DNA of 61,298 nt. Source: Desulforapulum sp034007745 (GTDB taxonomy: Bacteria; Desulfobacterota; Desulfobacteria; Desulfobacterales; Desulfobacteraceae). The stretch spans positions 1-61,298 of the forward strand of contig JAVEQI010000017.1 of the NCBI GenBank assembly GCA_034007745.1. The letters run 5' to 3'. A program made the position numbers and the translations under genes. The notes below the pieces were generated by a model. That model did no database searches and had not been told where the DNA came from. It worked only from the letters and a program-made list of their open reading frames with translations. Below, one piece after another: positions 43,356-51,414 of this stretch (the first letter of the stretch is position 1; each line of letters opens with the position of its first letter).

Positions 43356-44114
43356 ATGGTGGATTTTTCGTTGGAAGGCAAAATAGCGGTAATTACTGGG
43401 GCAAGCAGGGGCATTGGCCGGGCAATAGCCATGGCTTTTGCAGAGCATGGTGCCCTTTGTATTCTGGTGAGCAGGAAAATTGAACGCCTGGAAGAGGTGG
43501 TCAGTGAGATCCAGGCAAAGGGGTTCAAGGCCGAAGCTATTGCCTGTCACATGGGGTATGAGGATAGAATTGAGGCCCTGTTCAAGACCATTGAGGAGCG
43601 CCATGGCAGGGTGGATATCCTTGTGAACAATGCCGCCACCAACCCCCATTTCGGTAATATGCTCGATGCTGATGCAGGCATGTGGGACAAGATCATCGAC
43701 GTGAATCTAAAGGGGCCTTTTTTCATGATAAAAAAGGCTGCACCCATGATGATAAAAAACGGGGGCGGGGCCATCTTGAACATTGCATCCATCAACGCCC
43801 GACGACCGGGTCTCATGCAGGGGGTTTATTCCGTGTCCAAGGCAGCCCTTGTCACTATGACCGAAGTGTTTGCAAAAGAGCTCGCACCCTTTAAGATCCG
43901 GGTTAATGCAATGCTTCCAGGGCTTACCGATACCGACTTTGCAAGTGCCCTGATCAAGAATCCAGATATTCATGATTTTGTGGTAAAGCAGATCCCCATG
44001 GGCCGCCATGCCCAGCCATCGGAAATGGCGGGAGCAGCCCTTTATCTTGTTTCGGATGCAGCTTCTTACACAACTGGAACCAGCCTTGCCTGTGACGGCG
44101 GTATTTTGATTTAG
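43356..44114 (+). CDS. SDR family oxidoreductase (3-hydroxyacyl dehydrogenase/FabG-like)
   Basis: A 252-residue classical SDR. TGASRGIG (14-21) binds NAD(P), NNAA is at 91-94, and the catalytic set is S145, Y158 and K162 (YSVSK). GGAGG precedes the ATG. It lies 9 bp before an enoyl-CoA hydratase-like gene, so it probably acts on a 3-hydroxyacyl-CoA. The pair, flanked by a TetR gene and dehydratase/reductase subunits, suggests a catabolic acyl-CoA pathway. Confidence 0.87.
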   Translation: MVDFSLEGKIAVITGASRGIGRAIAMAFAEHGALCILVSRKIERLEEVVSEIQAKGFKAEAIACHMGYEDRIEALFKTIEERHGRVDILVNNAATNPHFGNMLDADAGMWDKIIDVNLKGPFFMIKKAAPMMIKNGGGAILNIASINARRPGLMQGVYSVSKAALVTMTEVFAKELAPFKIRVNAMLPGLTDTDFASALIKNPDIHDFVVKQIPMGRHAQPSEMAGAALYLVSDAASYTTGTSLACDGGILI

Positions 44115-44123
44115 GAGAAGACA

Positions 44124-44867
44124 ATGGGAACCATTGAATACAGAGTCGAGGGGGCCGTTGGGTATCTTACCCTTAACCGGCCGAAAAAGTATAATGCTGT
44201 GAATCATGATATGATGGAGACCCTCCATGCCTTCTGGCTCGAGCGTCGCACGGATGAGAATACCCGGGTCATTGTCCTTGATGGAGGCAATGCCAAGGGT
44301 TTTTGTGCAGGGCTTGACATGGAATCTTTGGGCCCTGCTATTTTTGAAATGACACGTATTCAGGCCTATGATTCCCAGGCCAGGCTGTCCAGGCTTCTTC
44401 TTGCCATGCGCACAGCTCCCCAGCCTATCATCTCCTGTGTCCATGGGGCTGCAGCCGGTCTTGGGTTTTCCTTTGCCATGGCTTCTGATCTTCGTATCAT
44501 CACCGATGATGCCAGGTTTTCAGCCGCCTATATAAACATAGGCCTGGGCGGGGCAGACATGGCTTCCAGTTATTTTCTGCCAAGGTTAATAGGGTCGGGC
44601 AGGGCAAACGAGTTCCTGCTGACCGGCAATTGGATGAATGCAGATGATGCCATGGCCTTGGGATTTGCGAGCCGCAGGGTTAAGAGGGAGGACCTTATTT
44701 CAACGGCATCAGGGCTTGCCGAAACCATGGCGTCCAAAGATGCCCTTGGATTGCGCATGACCAAGGAGGCGTTGAACATCAATTTGGATGCAGGCGGCCT
44801 TGAGGCGGTGCTTCATATGGAGGATAGAAACCAGATGATGATTAATTTTTCACATCAAAAGAAGTAG
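44124..44867 (+). CDS. Enoyl-CoA hydratase/isomerase family protein
   Basis: A 247-residue crotonase-fold protein. LTLNRPKKYNAVN opens it, GFCAGLDMESL gives the first oxyanion-hole peptide, and SCVHGAAAGLGFSFAMASDLRI the second. In place of the paired glutamates of hydratases, the segment INIGLGGADMASSYFLPRLIG carries Asp after GGA, so isomerase or hydrolase activity is as likely as hydration. An AGGAG site precedes the ATG. The gene ends in a hairpin shared with the convergent tetR gene. Confidence 0.85.
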   Translation: MGTIEYRVEGAVGYLTLNRPKKYNAVNHDMMETLHAFWLERRTDENTRVIVLDGGNAKGFCAGLDMESLGPAIFEMTRIQAYDSQARLSRLLLAMRTAPQPIISCVHGAAAGLGFSFAMASDLRIITDDARFSAAYINIGLGGADMASSYFLPRLIGSGRANEFLLTGNWMNADDAMALGFASRRVKREDLISTASGLAETMASKDALGLRMTKEALNINLDAGGLEAVLHMEDRNQMMINFSHQKK

Positions 44868-44953
44868 GTAGTGGGTAGCGGGTAGTAGGTAATAGGCAGT
44901 GGGGCGTGGGCGCGGTTCGCTACACAAATTGCCCCTGCATCCCACTACCTGCT
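44863..44953. terminator. Inverted repeat embracing two convergent stop codons
   Basis: AGTAGGTAGTGGG (44863-44875) pairs with CCCACTACCTGCT (44941-44953) with one G-T mismatch; both arms contain the stop codons of the flanking genes. The 65-bp interior is rich in GTAGTGGGTAG-like units. It could act as a bidirectional terminator, although no T run follows. Confidence 0.5.
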
Positions 44954-45632
44954 AACTTGTCGGAAGATTTGTCCCAGACAGTCTTGAGCTCAAGTCAGAG
45001 CCGTCTTCCCGGTTTTTCTTTTCGGCAAATGCAATGAACAAGGCTTCCACCATGCTGCCGATGCGATGCATGTGGTGTTGACGATCCCTGTCACTCCTTC
45101 CGGGATAGTTCCTAAAGGCAATGAGGATTCCGCTGAGGCTTGAAAAAAGGGTGTGGGCGAGAAGCCTTGTATCAGCCTTGAATCCCAGTCGCTTGAACAG
45201 GGTTTCTAAAAGATCCAGCACTTCCCTTGCCACCATGTCGAGTTTTTCAACCGAACCTGTTTCCCGGTTGCCGTGGAGGGCAAAGTGGGTGGTCATGCGC
45301 CACTGGGGTTCGTGTACGAGGTAATAGCCCAGAAAGAGGTCGATCACCCCCCTTATTGTTAGTTCCTCCTGTGCCCGGTCATTTATGTGATGGTCAAGAG
45401 TGTTGATGAAGTTTCGGGTGTCCCTGACGGTTATCTCCACATGGAGTTCCTCCTGATTTGTGAAATAGGTATATATGGAGGATTTAGAGATGCCGGCTTT
45501 CTGGGCGATTTCCGCCATGCTGACCTTGTCATAGGTTTTTTCTCCGAAAACAGCCCTGGCAGCTTCGATAATGAGGTTCTGCCTGAGTGTTCGTTCCTTT
45601 TCCTTTAATTGACCAAGCGTGGTTTTTTCCAT
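44952..45632 (-). CDS. TetR/AcrR family transcriptional regulator
   Basis: A 226-residue regulator. The helix-turn-helix runs from RQNLIIEAARAVFGE through GISKSSIYTYFTNQEEL (about 17-62). The C-terminal domain is unassigned but resembles the fatty-acid/acyl-CoA type in length. ATG 45632 (MEKTTLGQLKEK) is chosen; the frame extends 35 codons further without family-like sequence. It is divergent from the dehydratase/reductase pair and convergent with the SDR-crotonase pair, so it probably regulates one or both. Confidence 0.88.
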   Translation of the reverse strand: MEKTTLGQLKEKERTLRQNLIIEAARAVFGEKTYDKVSMAEIAQKAGISKSSIYTYFTNQEELHVEITVRDTRNFINTLDHHINDRAQEELTIRGVIDLFLGYYLVHEPQWRMTTHFALHGNRETGSVEKLDMVAREVLDLLETLFKRLGFKADTRLLAHTLFSSLSGILIAFRNYPGRSDRDRQHHMHRIGSMVEALFIAFAEKKNREDGSDLSSRLSGTNLPTS

Positions 45633-45708
45633 TATGCTTTTAGTGTCTCCATGGAGGTTTAGGTAAAAATTTAGATCAAGATTATCATTAAAATAAATTT
45701 GTATCAAG

Positions 45709-45723
45709 TCATGGTTGACATGA
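45709..45723. promoter_or_regulatory. Candidate TetR operator
   Basis: TCATG-GTTGA-CATGA, a perfect 5-5-5 inverted repeat overlapping the -35 box of the promoter at 45715. Its place between tetR and the dehydratase genes fits repression by the divergent regulator. Confidence 0.45.
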
Positions 45724-45743
45724 TGATCGCTGTTCAATATAAG
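45715..45743 (+). promoter_or_regulatory. Sigma-70 promoter of the dehydratase/reductase pair
   Basis: TTGACA (45715-45720), a 17-bp spacer and TATAAG (45738-45743). Predicted start near 45750, leaving about 90 nt of leader before the GTG at 45839. Confidence 0.65.
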
Positions 45744-45838
45744 AACCCATGGCCGGTTGATGATAAATGGGCAAAATACCTGATCAATGAGTATACGGGG
45801 AGTGTGCGGGACTGCCCGGAAACACCAGGAGGAAAAGA

Positions 45839-46981
45839 GTGGAAAGATTCAAACATTTTCATGAAGTTGCAGCCGCCCCCGGCGATTATGCCGGGCAATG
45901 GAAGAAAAAAACCGGGGGCAGAATCATGGCTTTTCTGTGCAGCTATGCCCCCGAAGAAATTCTGGTCGCCGCCAACATTCTTGGCTATAGACTCTTTGGT
46001 ACTAAAGAGCCGATCATTCGGGCCGATGCCCATTTGCAGTCCTATTCGTGCACCCTTGTCCGGGGCGTCCTTGAGGAGGCCCTTGCACAAAGGCTTGACT
46101 TTATTGATGGGATTGTATTTCCCCATACATGTGATTCGATCCAGCGTCTTTCAGATATCTGGCGTATGAACCTGAAAGAAGAATGCCACATGGATCTTGT
46201 GCTGCCTGTGGATCTAACAACCCCGGCTTCCCTTGACTATATGACAACCATCATGGAGGGCTTTGCCCATGATCTTGAACAGCGGTTCGACATAAAGATC
46301 ACCCAGAAGGATCTTGAACGGGCCGTTTCAACTTGCAATGCCATTCGACGGTCTGTGATGGAAATTTATGCCTTGAGAGCGAGGGTGCCAGAATCAATTG
46401 CCGGTGGTGATCTCCACGCCATGGTCAAGGCGGGCATGGTTATGGACAGGGAAGAATACCTGACCCTTGTTGGAGGACTGGCTGATGAGCTGACAGACAG
46501 ATTCAACGTTCAAACTCAAACGCAGGATCAGGAGCCTGGATTTCGAGGCAAAAGAATTGTTTTGTCCGGAGGCCTCTGCAACATGCCCGATCTTTTTACG
46601 TTGATCGAAAATGCCGGGGGGGCAGTTGTCATGGATGATCTCTGCACGGGAACCCGGTTTTTTGAAGGAACTGTCGAGCTTGAAGAAAATATTTTCAGGG
46701 CCATTGCCCGGCGTTACCACGGCAGGATCGTATGTCCTTCAAAGCATACCGGGATAAGAACCAGGGGAGAGGCTCTAGTGAAAATGGTTAAACAGAGTAG
46801 TGCCCATGGGGTTATGTTTTTTTGCCTCAAGTTCTGCGATCCCTTTGGGTTTGACTATCCCTATATCAAAGAGCTCTTAGATAAGGAAGGGGTTCCGAGT
46901 ATGCTTTTAGAGCTCGAGGATGCCCTTGTGGTTGACGGTCAACTTCAGACCCGGTGTGAAGCCTTCATGGAAATGCTGTAA
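45839..46981 (+). CDS. 2-hydroxyacyl-CoA dehydratase / benzoyl-CoA reductase-type subunit (small)
   Basis: A 380-residue HgdB/BcrC-superfamily subunit. The opening (ERFKHFHEVAAAPGDYAGQW then KKKTGGRIMAF) is family-typical. Candidate [4Fe-4S] ligands are Cys in LCSYAPEE, FPHTCDS and FCDPFGFDYP, the last two being the family hallmarks. The start is GTG with AGGAGG upstream. With the next gene it would form the alpha/beta component that takes one electron at low potential. The ATP-dependent activator (HgdC/BcrA-D type) is not in the window. Substrate, aromatic or 2-hydroxyacyl-CoA, cannot be decided. Confidence 0.85.
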   Translation: MERFKHFHEVAAAPGDYAGQWKKKTGGRIMAFLCSYAPEEILVAANILGYRLFGTKEPIIRADAHLQSYSCTLVRGVLEEALAQRLDFIDGIVFPHTCDSIQRLSDIWRMNLKEECHMDLVLPVDLTTPASLDYMTTIMEGFAHDLEQRFDIKITQKDLERAVSTCNAIRRSVMEIYALRARVPESIAGGDLHAMVKAGMVMDREEYLTLVGGLADELTDRFNVQTQTQDQEPGFRGKRIVLSGGLCNMPDLFTLIENAGGAVVMDDLCTGTRFFEGTVELEENIFRAIARRYHGRIVCPSKHTGIRTRGEALVKMVKQSSAHGVMFFCLKFCDPFGFDYPYIKELLDKEGVPSMLLELEDALVVDGQLQTRCEAFMEML

Positions 46982-46996
46982 GAGGAGAGAACTCGG

Positions 46997-48268
46997 ATGA
47001 GTAATAAAAAAAATGGAAATGGTATGTCTCAAGGCCAAAACCCTGATAACCGCCCGTGGGAGCCGACAAAAATAAGGTGCATCAAGACCATGAAGGAGAT
47101 CATGACCACCTATTATATCGATGCCAAGACCGCCCGGGAGAACAACAAAAAGGTGGCGTGGATAACCAGTGGAGGGCCGGTTGAGCCCCTGATTGCCATG
47201 GATGTGATTCCGGTATATCCGGAAAACCACGGCGCCATGATCGGAGCTTCAAAAATGGGGGCGGATCTTTGCGCCAGGGCCGAAGAGATGGGGTATTCCC
47301 GGGATCTTTGTTCCTATGCAAGGGCAGACATTGCCTGTGCAACCATGGACGGCGGCCCCATTGGCGGCCTTCCAAGGCCTGATATGCTGGTCTGCTGCAA
47401 CAATATCTGCGGTACGGTCCTTAAGTGGTACGAGGTTCAGGCCCGTTTTTTTAACGTGCCGCTGTTCATACTTGATACCCCCATAATCCACACCACCTAC
47501 TCCAGGGCCCAGCATCAATATGTGTCGGCCCAGTTTCACAATTATATAGCCTTTTTAGAAACCCACACAGGTGAAACTTTTGATTTCGATCGATTAAAGG
47601 AGGTGGGACAACTGTCGGTCAAGGGCCAGAAACTCTGGAAAAAGGTACTTGATACGACCATCAACCGGCCGGCCCCCATGAGTGCCTTTGACGCTTTTTT
47701 TCACCTTGCGCTGATTGTGACCCTGAGGGGTACAAAGATAGCCGTGGATTATTATGAGGCACTTTTAGCCGAGATGAACGAGCGGGTCAGCCTTGGTATC
47801 TCGGCCGTTCCCAGGGAAGATATCAGGCTTTTGTGGGACAATCTTCCCGTATGGTATCGTACTAAATGGCTCTCCAACACCTTTGCCTCCCATAACGCCT
47901 GCCTTGTGGCAGACACCTATACCTCGGCCTGGTGCAGTTCCCTTGCCTATCTTGACGAGAACGATTTTTTCAACTCCATGGTGGAGGGATATTCAAGGAT
48001 TTATCTTAACCTCGGGGTGGATGCCATGGCCAAAGAGGTCCTTACCATGCTCGACCGTTACAAGGCCGACGGTTTAGTCATGCACTCCAATCGCAGCTGC
48101 AAGCCTTATTCCCTTGGACAGTACGATATCCAGCGGATAGTGCAGGAACAGGCAAAGGTGCCGGTACTTATCATGGAGGCGGATATGTGCGATTCCAGAA
48201 ACTTTTCAGAGAGCCAGATCCAGACAAGGATTGAGGCCTTTATGGAGGTCGTTCGATCCGTCCGGTAA
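46997..48268 (+). CDS. 2-hydroxyacyl-CoA dehydratase / benzoyl-CoA reductase-type subunit (large)
   Basis: A 423-residue partner of the preceding gene, 15 bp downstream with a GAGGAGA site. VAWITSGGPVEPLIAMDVIP and YPENHGAMIGA are typical of BcrB/HgdA-like subunits. Cys ligands are likely in DLCSYAR, CCNNICGT and SNRSCKPYS. The two subunits share fold and probably each hold one cluster. Context (SDR, crotonase, TetR) fits anaerobic acyl-CoA or aromatic-acid breakdown. Confidence 0.85.
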   Translation: MSNKKNGNGMSQGQNPDNRPWEPTKIRCIKTMKEIMTTYYIDAKTARENNKKVAWITSGGPVEPLIAMDVIPVYPENHGAMIGASKMGADLCARAEEMGYSRDLCSYARADIACATMDGGPIGGLPRPDMLVCCNNICGTVLKWYEVQARFFNVPLFILDTPIIHTTYSRAQHQYVSAQFHNYIAFLETHTGETFDFDRLKEVGQLSVKGQKLWKKVLDTTINRPAPMSAFDAFFHLALIVTLRGTKIAVDYYEALLAEMNERVSLGISAVPREDIRLLWDNLPVWYRTKWLSNTFASHNACLVADTYTSAWCSSLAYLDENDFFNSMVEGYSRIYLNLGVDAMAKEVLTMLDRYKADGLVMHSNRSCKPYSLGQYDIQRIVQEQAKVPVLIMEADMCDSRNFSESQIQTRIEAFMEVVRSVR

Positions 48269-48500
48269 CCATGATTTAAGGATCAAAAGACCATATTGCA
48301 GCTAAATCTTTATGGCAATTCTTATTTCGGTTTTACTCTATAGGCTGCCGCCTCTCCCTTAGGGATCTTCCAGGAAATAATATACGCATATCGTGCAGGA
48401 CTTTTGTTCGTTTTCAAGACGTGATGACAGGAGCATAGTGAACTATGTGCCTGTCATCACAACGTAGAAAACGGACAAAAGGGCAAGCAGGATGCGTAGA
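48269..48500. other. Intergenic region with long inverted repeat
   Basis: This gap between the dehydratase pair and the convergent transporter gene has no credible frame. Its right two thirds are the left arm, loop and most of the right arm of the inverted repeat described next. Confidence 0.7.
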
Positions 48501-48523
48501 TTATTTTTTGGAAGTTCCCTTAA
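48359..48523. repeat. 165-bp imperfect inverted repeat
   Basis: Arms are symmetrical about 48441. The centre is CATAG-TGAA-CTATG, flanked by TGATGACAGG on one side and CCTGTCATCA on the other. Further out come CGTTTTC/GAAAACG, CTTTTGT/ACAAAAG, TACGCAT/ATGCGTA, AAATAAT/ATTATTT and TTAGGGATCTTCC/GGAAGTTCCCTTAA. The right arm runs into the last seven codons of the transporter gene. The structure could fold into a long cruciform or RNA hairpin and terminate both genes. Confidence 0.75.
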
Positions 48524-49535
48524 TACTGGGTTCTATTTCGACTAAAGCAGGTTCTGTTGTAATCCCAGCATCAATACTGGCACCAAAAATTTTATCGGTG
48601 AATTTGACATACCAGGCCGCAGATTGCACCTGGACAATATAGGCAATGGCAACCACAAGGGCGGCACTTGTTCCCTCCTTTCCAAACGCATTGATGGCAA
48701 TGGCAAGGGTAATGGAGAGGTTTCTCATGACCGATCCATACACCATGGCAATGGCGTCTTCACGCTTTAAAAAAAGCTTGCCGATAACGCTGCTCAGGAA
48801 GAAGTTAAATCCATAGATCAGGACGATGGGGATCAGGATGTAAAAGAGCATCCCCGGGGCAGCTGCAATGGACTTTGCCTTGAGGGCCATGGCAATGAAA
48901 ACAATACCCATGACGCCAAGGGTTGAGATTGCCGGGAATTTCGGCCCGATGTTCTGTTTGAACTCCTTTTGTCCGTATCGCTTGATCAGCCCTTGGCGGG
49001 TGGCAAAGCCAGCAGCCATGGGTAGAAATACAATGATCACAATCTGCTGCATTACCTTGAAAAAATCGATTTCAATTTCCGCCCCCATGAGAAACTTAAC
49101 ATAAAACGGGGTGGCCAGGGAACCGAGGGTGAGGCCGATTACGGTCATCTTAACCGCCGCCTCAAGGTTTCCCTTTGCAAATCCGGTCCAGGAGATGGTC
49201 ATGCCGCTTGTGGGCACTAGGCCTGCAAGGAGAAGTCCCAGGGCCATGTAGGGTTGTTCCCTAAAGAAAATCACTCCGGCAAAATAGGCAAGGAACGGGA
49301 CAATACCGAAGTTGATGGTCTGGGTCAGCACCTGGGCCTTGAGATCCCCTCCTTCAAACACCTTTTTGATGTTGAGGTTGACCATCATTGGATAAACCAT
49401 GAGAAAGGTAAAGGGAATGATCATACCTTTTAGAAGCTCTGCATGGAAAATAAGGCCAAAGGTAAACCCTGCAAGCATCATCACTGGAATTGTAACAATG
49501 AGATTTTTAGTGATTTTAGAGAGTAGTTTCCACAT
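48501..49535 (-). CDS. Bile acid:sodium symporter/ACR3-like (BASS family) transporter
   Basis: A 344-residue integral membrane protein with about ten helices. GLVPTSGMTISWTGFAKGN in helix 4 and AMVYGSVMRNLSITLAIAIN near the end are the crossover motifs of the BASS superfamily. The arsenite-carrier Cys motif of ACR3 is not evident, so an organic-anion:sodium symporter is more likely; the substrate is unknown. The last codons overlap the right arm of the inverted repeat. Confidence 0.8.
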   Translation of the reverse strand: MWKLLSKITKNLIVTIPVMMLAGFTFGLIFHAELLKGMIIPFTFLMVYPMMVNLNIKKVFEGGDLKAQVLTQTINFGIVPFLAYFAGVIFFREQPYMALGLLLAGLVPTSGMTISWTGFAKGNLEAAVKMTVIGLTLGSLATPFYVKFLMGAEIEIDFFKVMQQIVIIVFLPMAAGFATRQGLIKRYGQKEFKQNIGPKFPAISTLGVMGIVFIAMALKAKSIAAAPGMLFYILIPIVLIYGFNFFLSSVIGKLFLKREDAIAMVYGSVMRNLSITLAIAINAFGKEGTSAALVVAIAYIVQVQSAAWYVKFTDKIFGASIDAGITTEPALVEIEPSIKGTSKK

Positions 49536-49577
49536 GATAAATTTTTGTTGTCTCCTATGTTAGCTGTTTACTGACTA

Positions 49578-51414
49578 CTACCTACGCTTAGACCGTGCCG
49601 GTTTGTACTGCATTGGCATTTTTTTGAAACGCCCGCCATGGATGATGGGATCTCCCTTGTATCCAAGGGCTTTGAAGTTGATGTAGTCACTCTTGTCGAT
49701 CAGGTGATCCACATCCCTTCCCTGGGATTTCATCTGGGCAAAGTCGGTTCCCTGGCTTGCCATCTCTTTAAAGTTAAGATCCCGGTTGTCCTGGTGGCAG
49801 CGGTTACAGGTCTTGTCCTGTTTGAGGCTGTCATGGCACTGGACGCAGGAGAGGGCCATATCGGCCGGCATAACCTCGTGTTCCAACCGCCAGTACATCC
49901 AGGTTTCCTTCCCACTTGAAGGCGCCGCTGTAGTCGAGCTTTGCAGCGTTCATTCCATCCACGATGGCCTTTTCCCAGTCAAGGTGTTTCCAGTAGGCAG
50001 TCGTGTCATTCTCGTCCCTGGGGGAAAGATGGGGAACGATGATGTACTCGTGCCCTGCATCCACGGGCTGGATGCCCTTCATTATCTTGAAGGGAGTTAT
50101 CTTGGAACCGGGGTCATTGAAGGATCCCACGGGCTCGGTAAGGTTAATAACCGGGGCATTGGTATCCACCTTGTCACCGAGCAGAACCCGCCGCATATAC
50201 CCCGAACTTCAGGCATAATCAGGAACCGAGGACTCTTCCCATTTGAACGCCCCCTTTTTTCAGTTATAATCTGGCTGGCCGTACTTGTCTTTCTTGGGTT
50301 TCCGGCTCTTGTCCCCTGCCTTGGACCAGTCCCACCAGGTCTTAGTGGGTTTGCATTTTGCAAACACGGGTGAATGACAGACGTTACAGTCCAGGGTTTT
50401 TACATGCTCGTTCAAGTGATGATCGAGCAGACTCCCACAGTAGTGGGGTGTTGACGAGTGGCAATCCTTGCAGGAGACATTCCCCTCGGAAACCGGGACC
50501 GACGAGCTTCGACCGCTGATCTTGTGTTTCTTGTCTTGTGGCATTCGGTGCAGGAAAAATCATACCCGCCCATGTGAACATCGCAGTTGCGATCGGGCTC
50601 AAGGAGCTGTCTTGACATGTCCGCATGTTTGATGGCGTCCCCGCCGCCGCCGTTAAAGTGACAGGCACCGCAGGTGGCCCGGCTTGAATGACCCACGTTT
50701 TCAGCCACAAGCTTCAGGTCCACATCTTTTTTCGGCATGCCCACTGCGGGCGGGTCTTTCTCATAGGTTCCAGTGGTGTCGTGGCAAATCAGGCAGTCTA
50801 TTTTTGTCCGGTCGTTAAAGTCAAAAGAATCGTCCTTCCATCCGTATCCTGCATGGCAGCTTGTGCAACGAGCCTCGTTGCTGATGGGGCTGATTCAGTA
50901 GTTGTTCAGGGCTGTTGTACCCTTGCCGTGCATGATCTCCTTTTGATGGCCCTTTGTATAGGGAGACGGTCCCCTGACATCCCTTGCAGTCAACTGGACC
51001 CTTAGCCTCGGTTCTATGGCACTCCATACATTGCTGGTGGTAGGCGGCCTTCAGTCCGATTCGTTCCGGGTGGTCTGAATTAAAGGATTCCTGGTGGCAG
51101 GCTGAGCACCTTGTGGTTTCAAGGGCTGTTTCATCCTTTGGTTTTAAATGGTGGCATTGGAAACAATCCTGGGTCAGGGCTGCATGGCGCTTGTGGGCAA
51201 ACCTGACGGGCTCGTAATGGTCTTCGCTCTTCTTGATGAACGGAACCACCTGTTTGGCCCTTTCCTTTGCCTGCTCCTGATCCGGCGCTGTCCATGCCCC
51301 TGGTGCAGCAAAAGCCACCCAGGCAAAGGCGGTTAAGACAAGGGCTGTCACTGCTGGCAGGATAATCTTTTTTATCATTTGCTTCATTTTTATCTTTGTC
51401 ATTTTTTTTGTCAT
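49578..51414 (-). pseudogene. Multihaem cytochrome c, octahaem tetrathionate reductase-like, disrupted
   Basis: One gene is spread over several frames. A signal peptide (IILPAVTALVLTAFAWVAFA) starts it, with ATGA overlap to the NrfD gene. An N-terminal part has CFQCH, CSACH and CMECH plus CKGCQ, where the haem His is lost. The rest follows the octahaem tetrathionate reductase pattern: RCTSCHAGYGWKDDSFDF, CLICH, CGACHFNGGGGDAIKH, CTECH, CKDCH, CNVCH, CVQCH, CNRCH. Breaks: frameshifts near 50971-50977, 50525-50540 and 49902-49912, and in-frame TGA at 50895-50897 (a Cys position in relatives), 50260-50262 and 50209-50211 (the latter a conserved Trp position). Intact, it would be a periplasmic twelve-haem electron carrier or reductase subunit. 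Confidence 0.82.

Noticed and set aside
45699..46169. 156-residue plus-strand frame starting ahead of the dehydratase genes
   Set aside because: Its first ~45 residues look protein-like, but it runs out of frame through the strongly supported dehydratase gene and has no ribosome site. The promoter at 45715 overlaps its beginning.
50209..50897. In-frame TGA codons of the cytochrome as selenocysteine or tryptophan codons
   Set aside because: No SECIS-like hairpin is apparent just after them, two replace Trp rather than Cys, neighbouring genes end with TGA, and frameshifts accompany them; pseudogenisation explains all of it.
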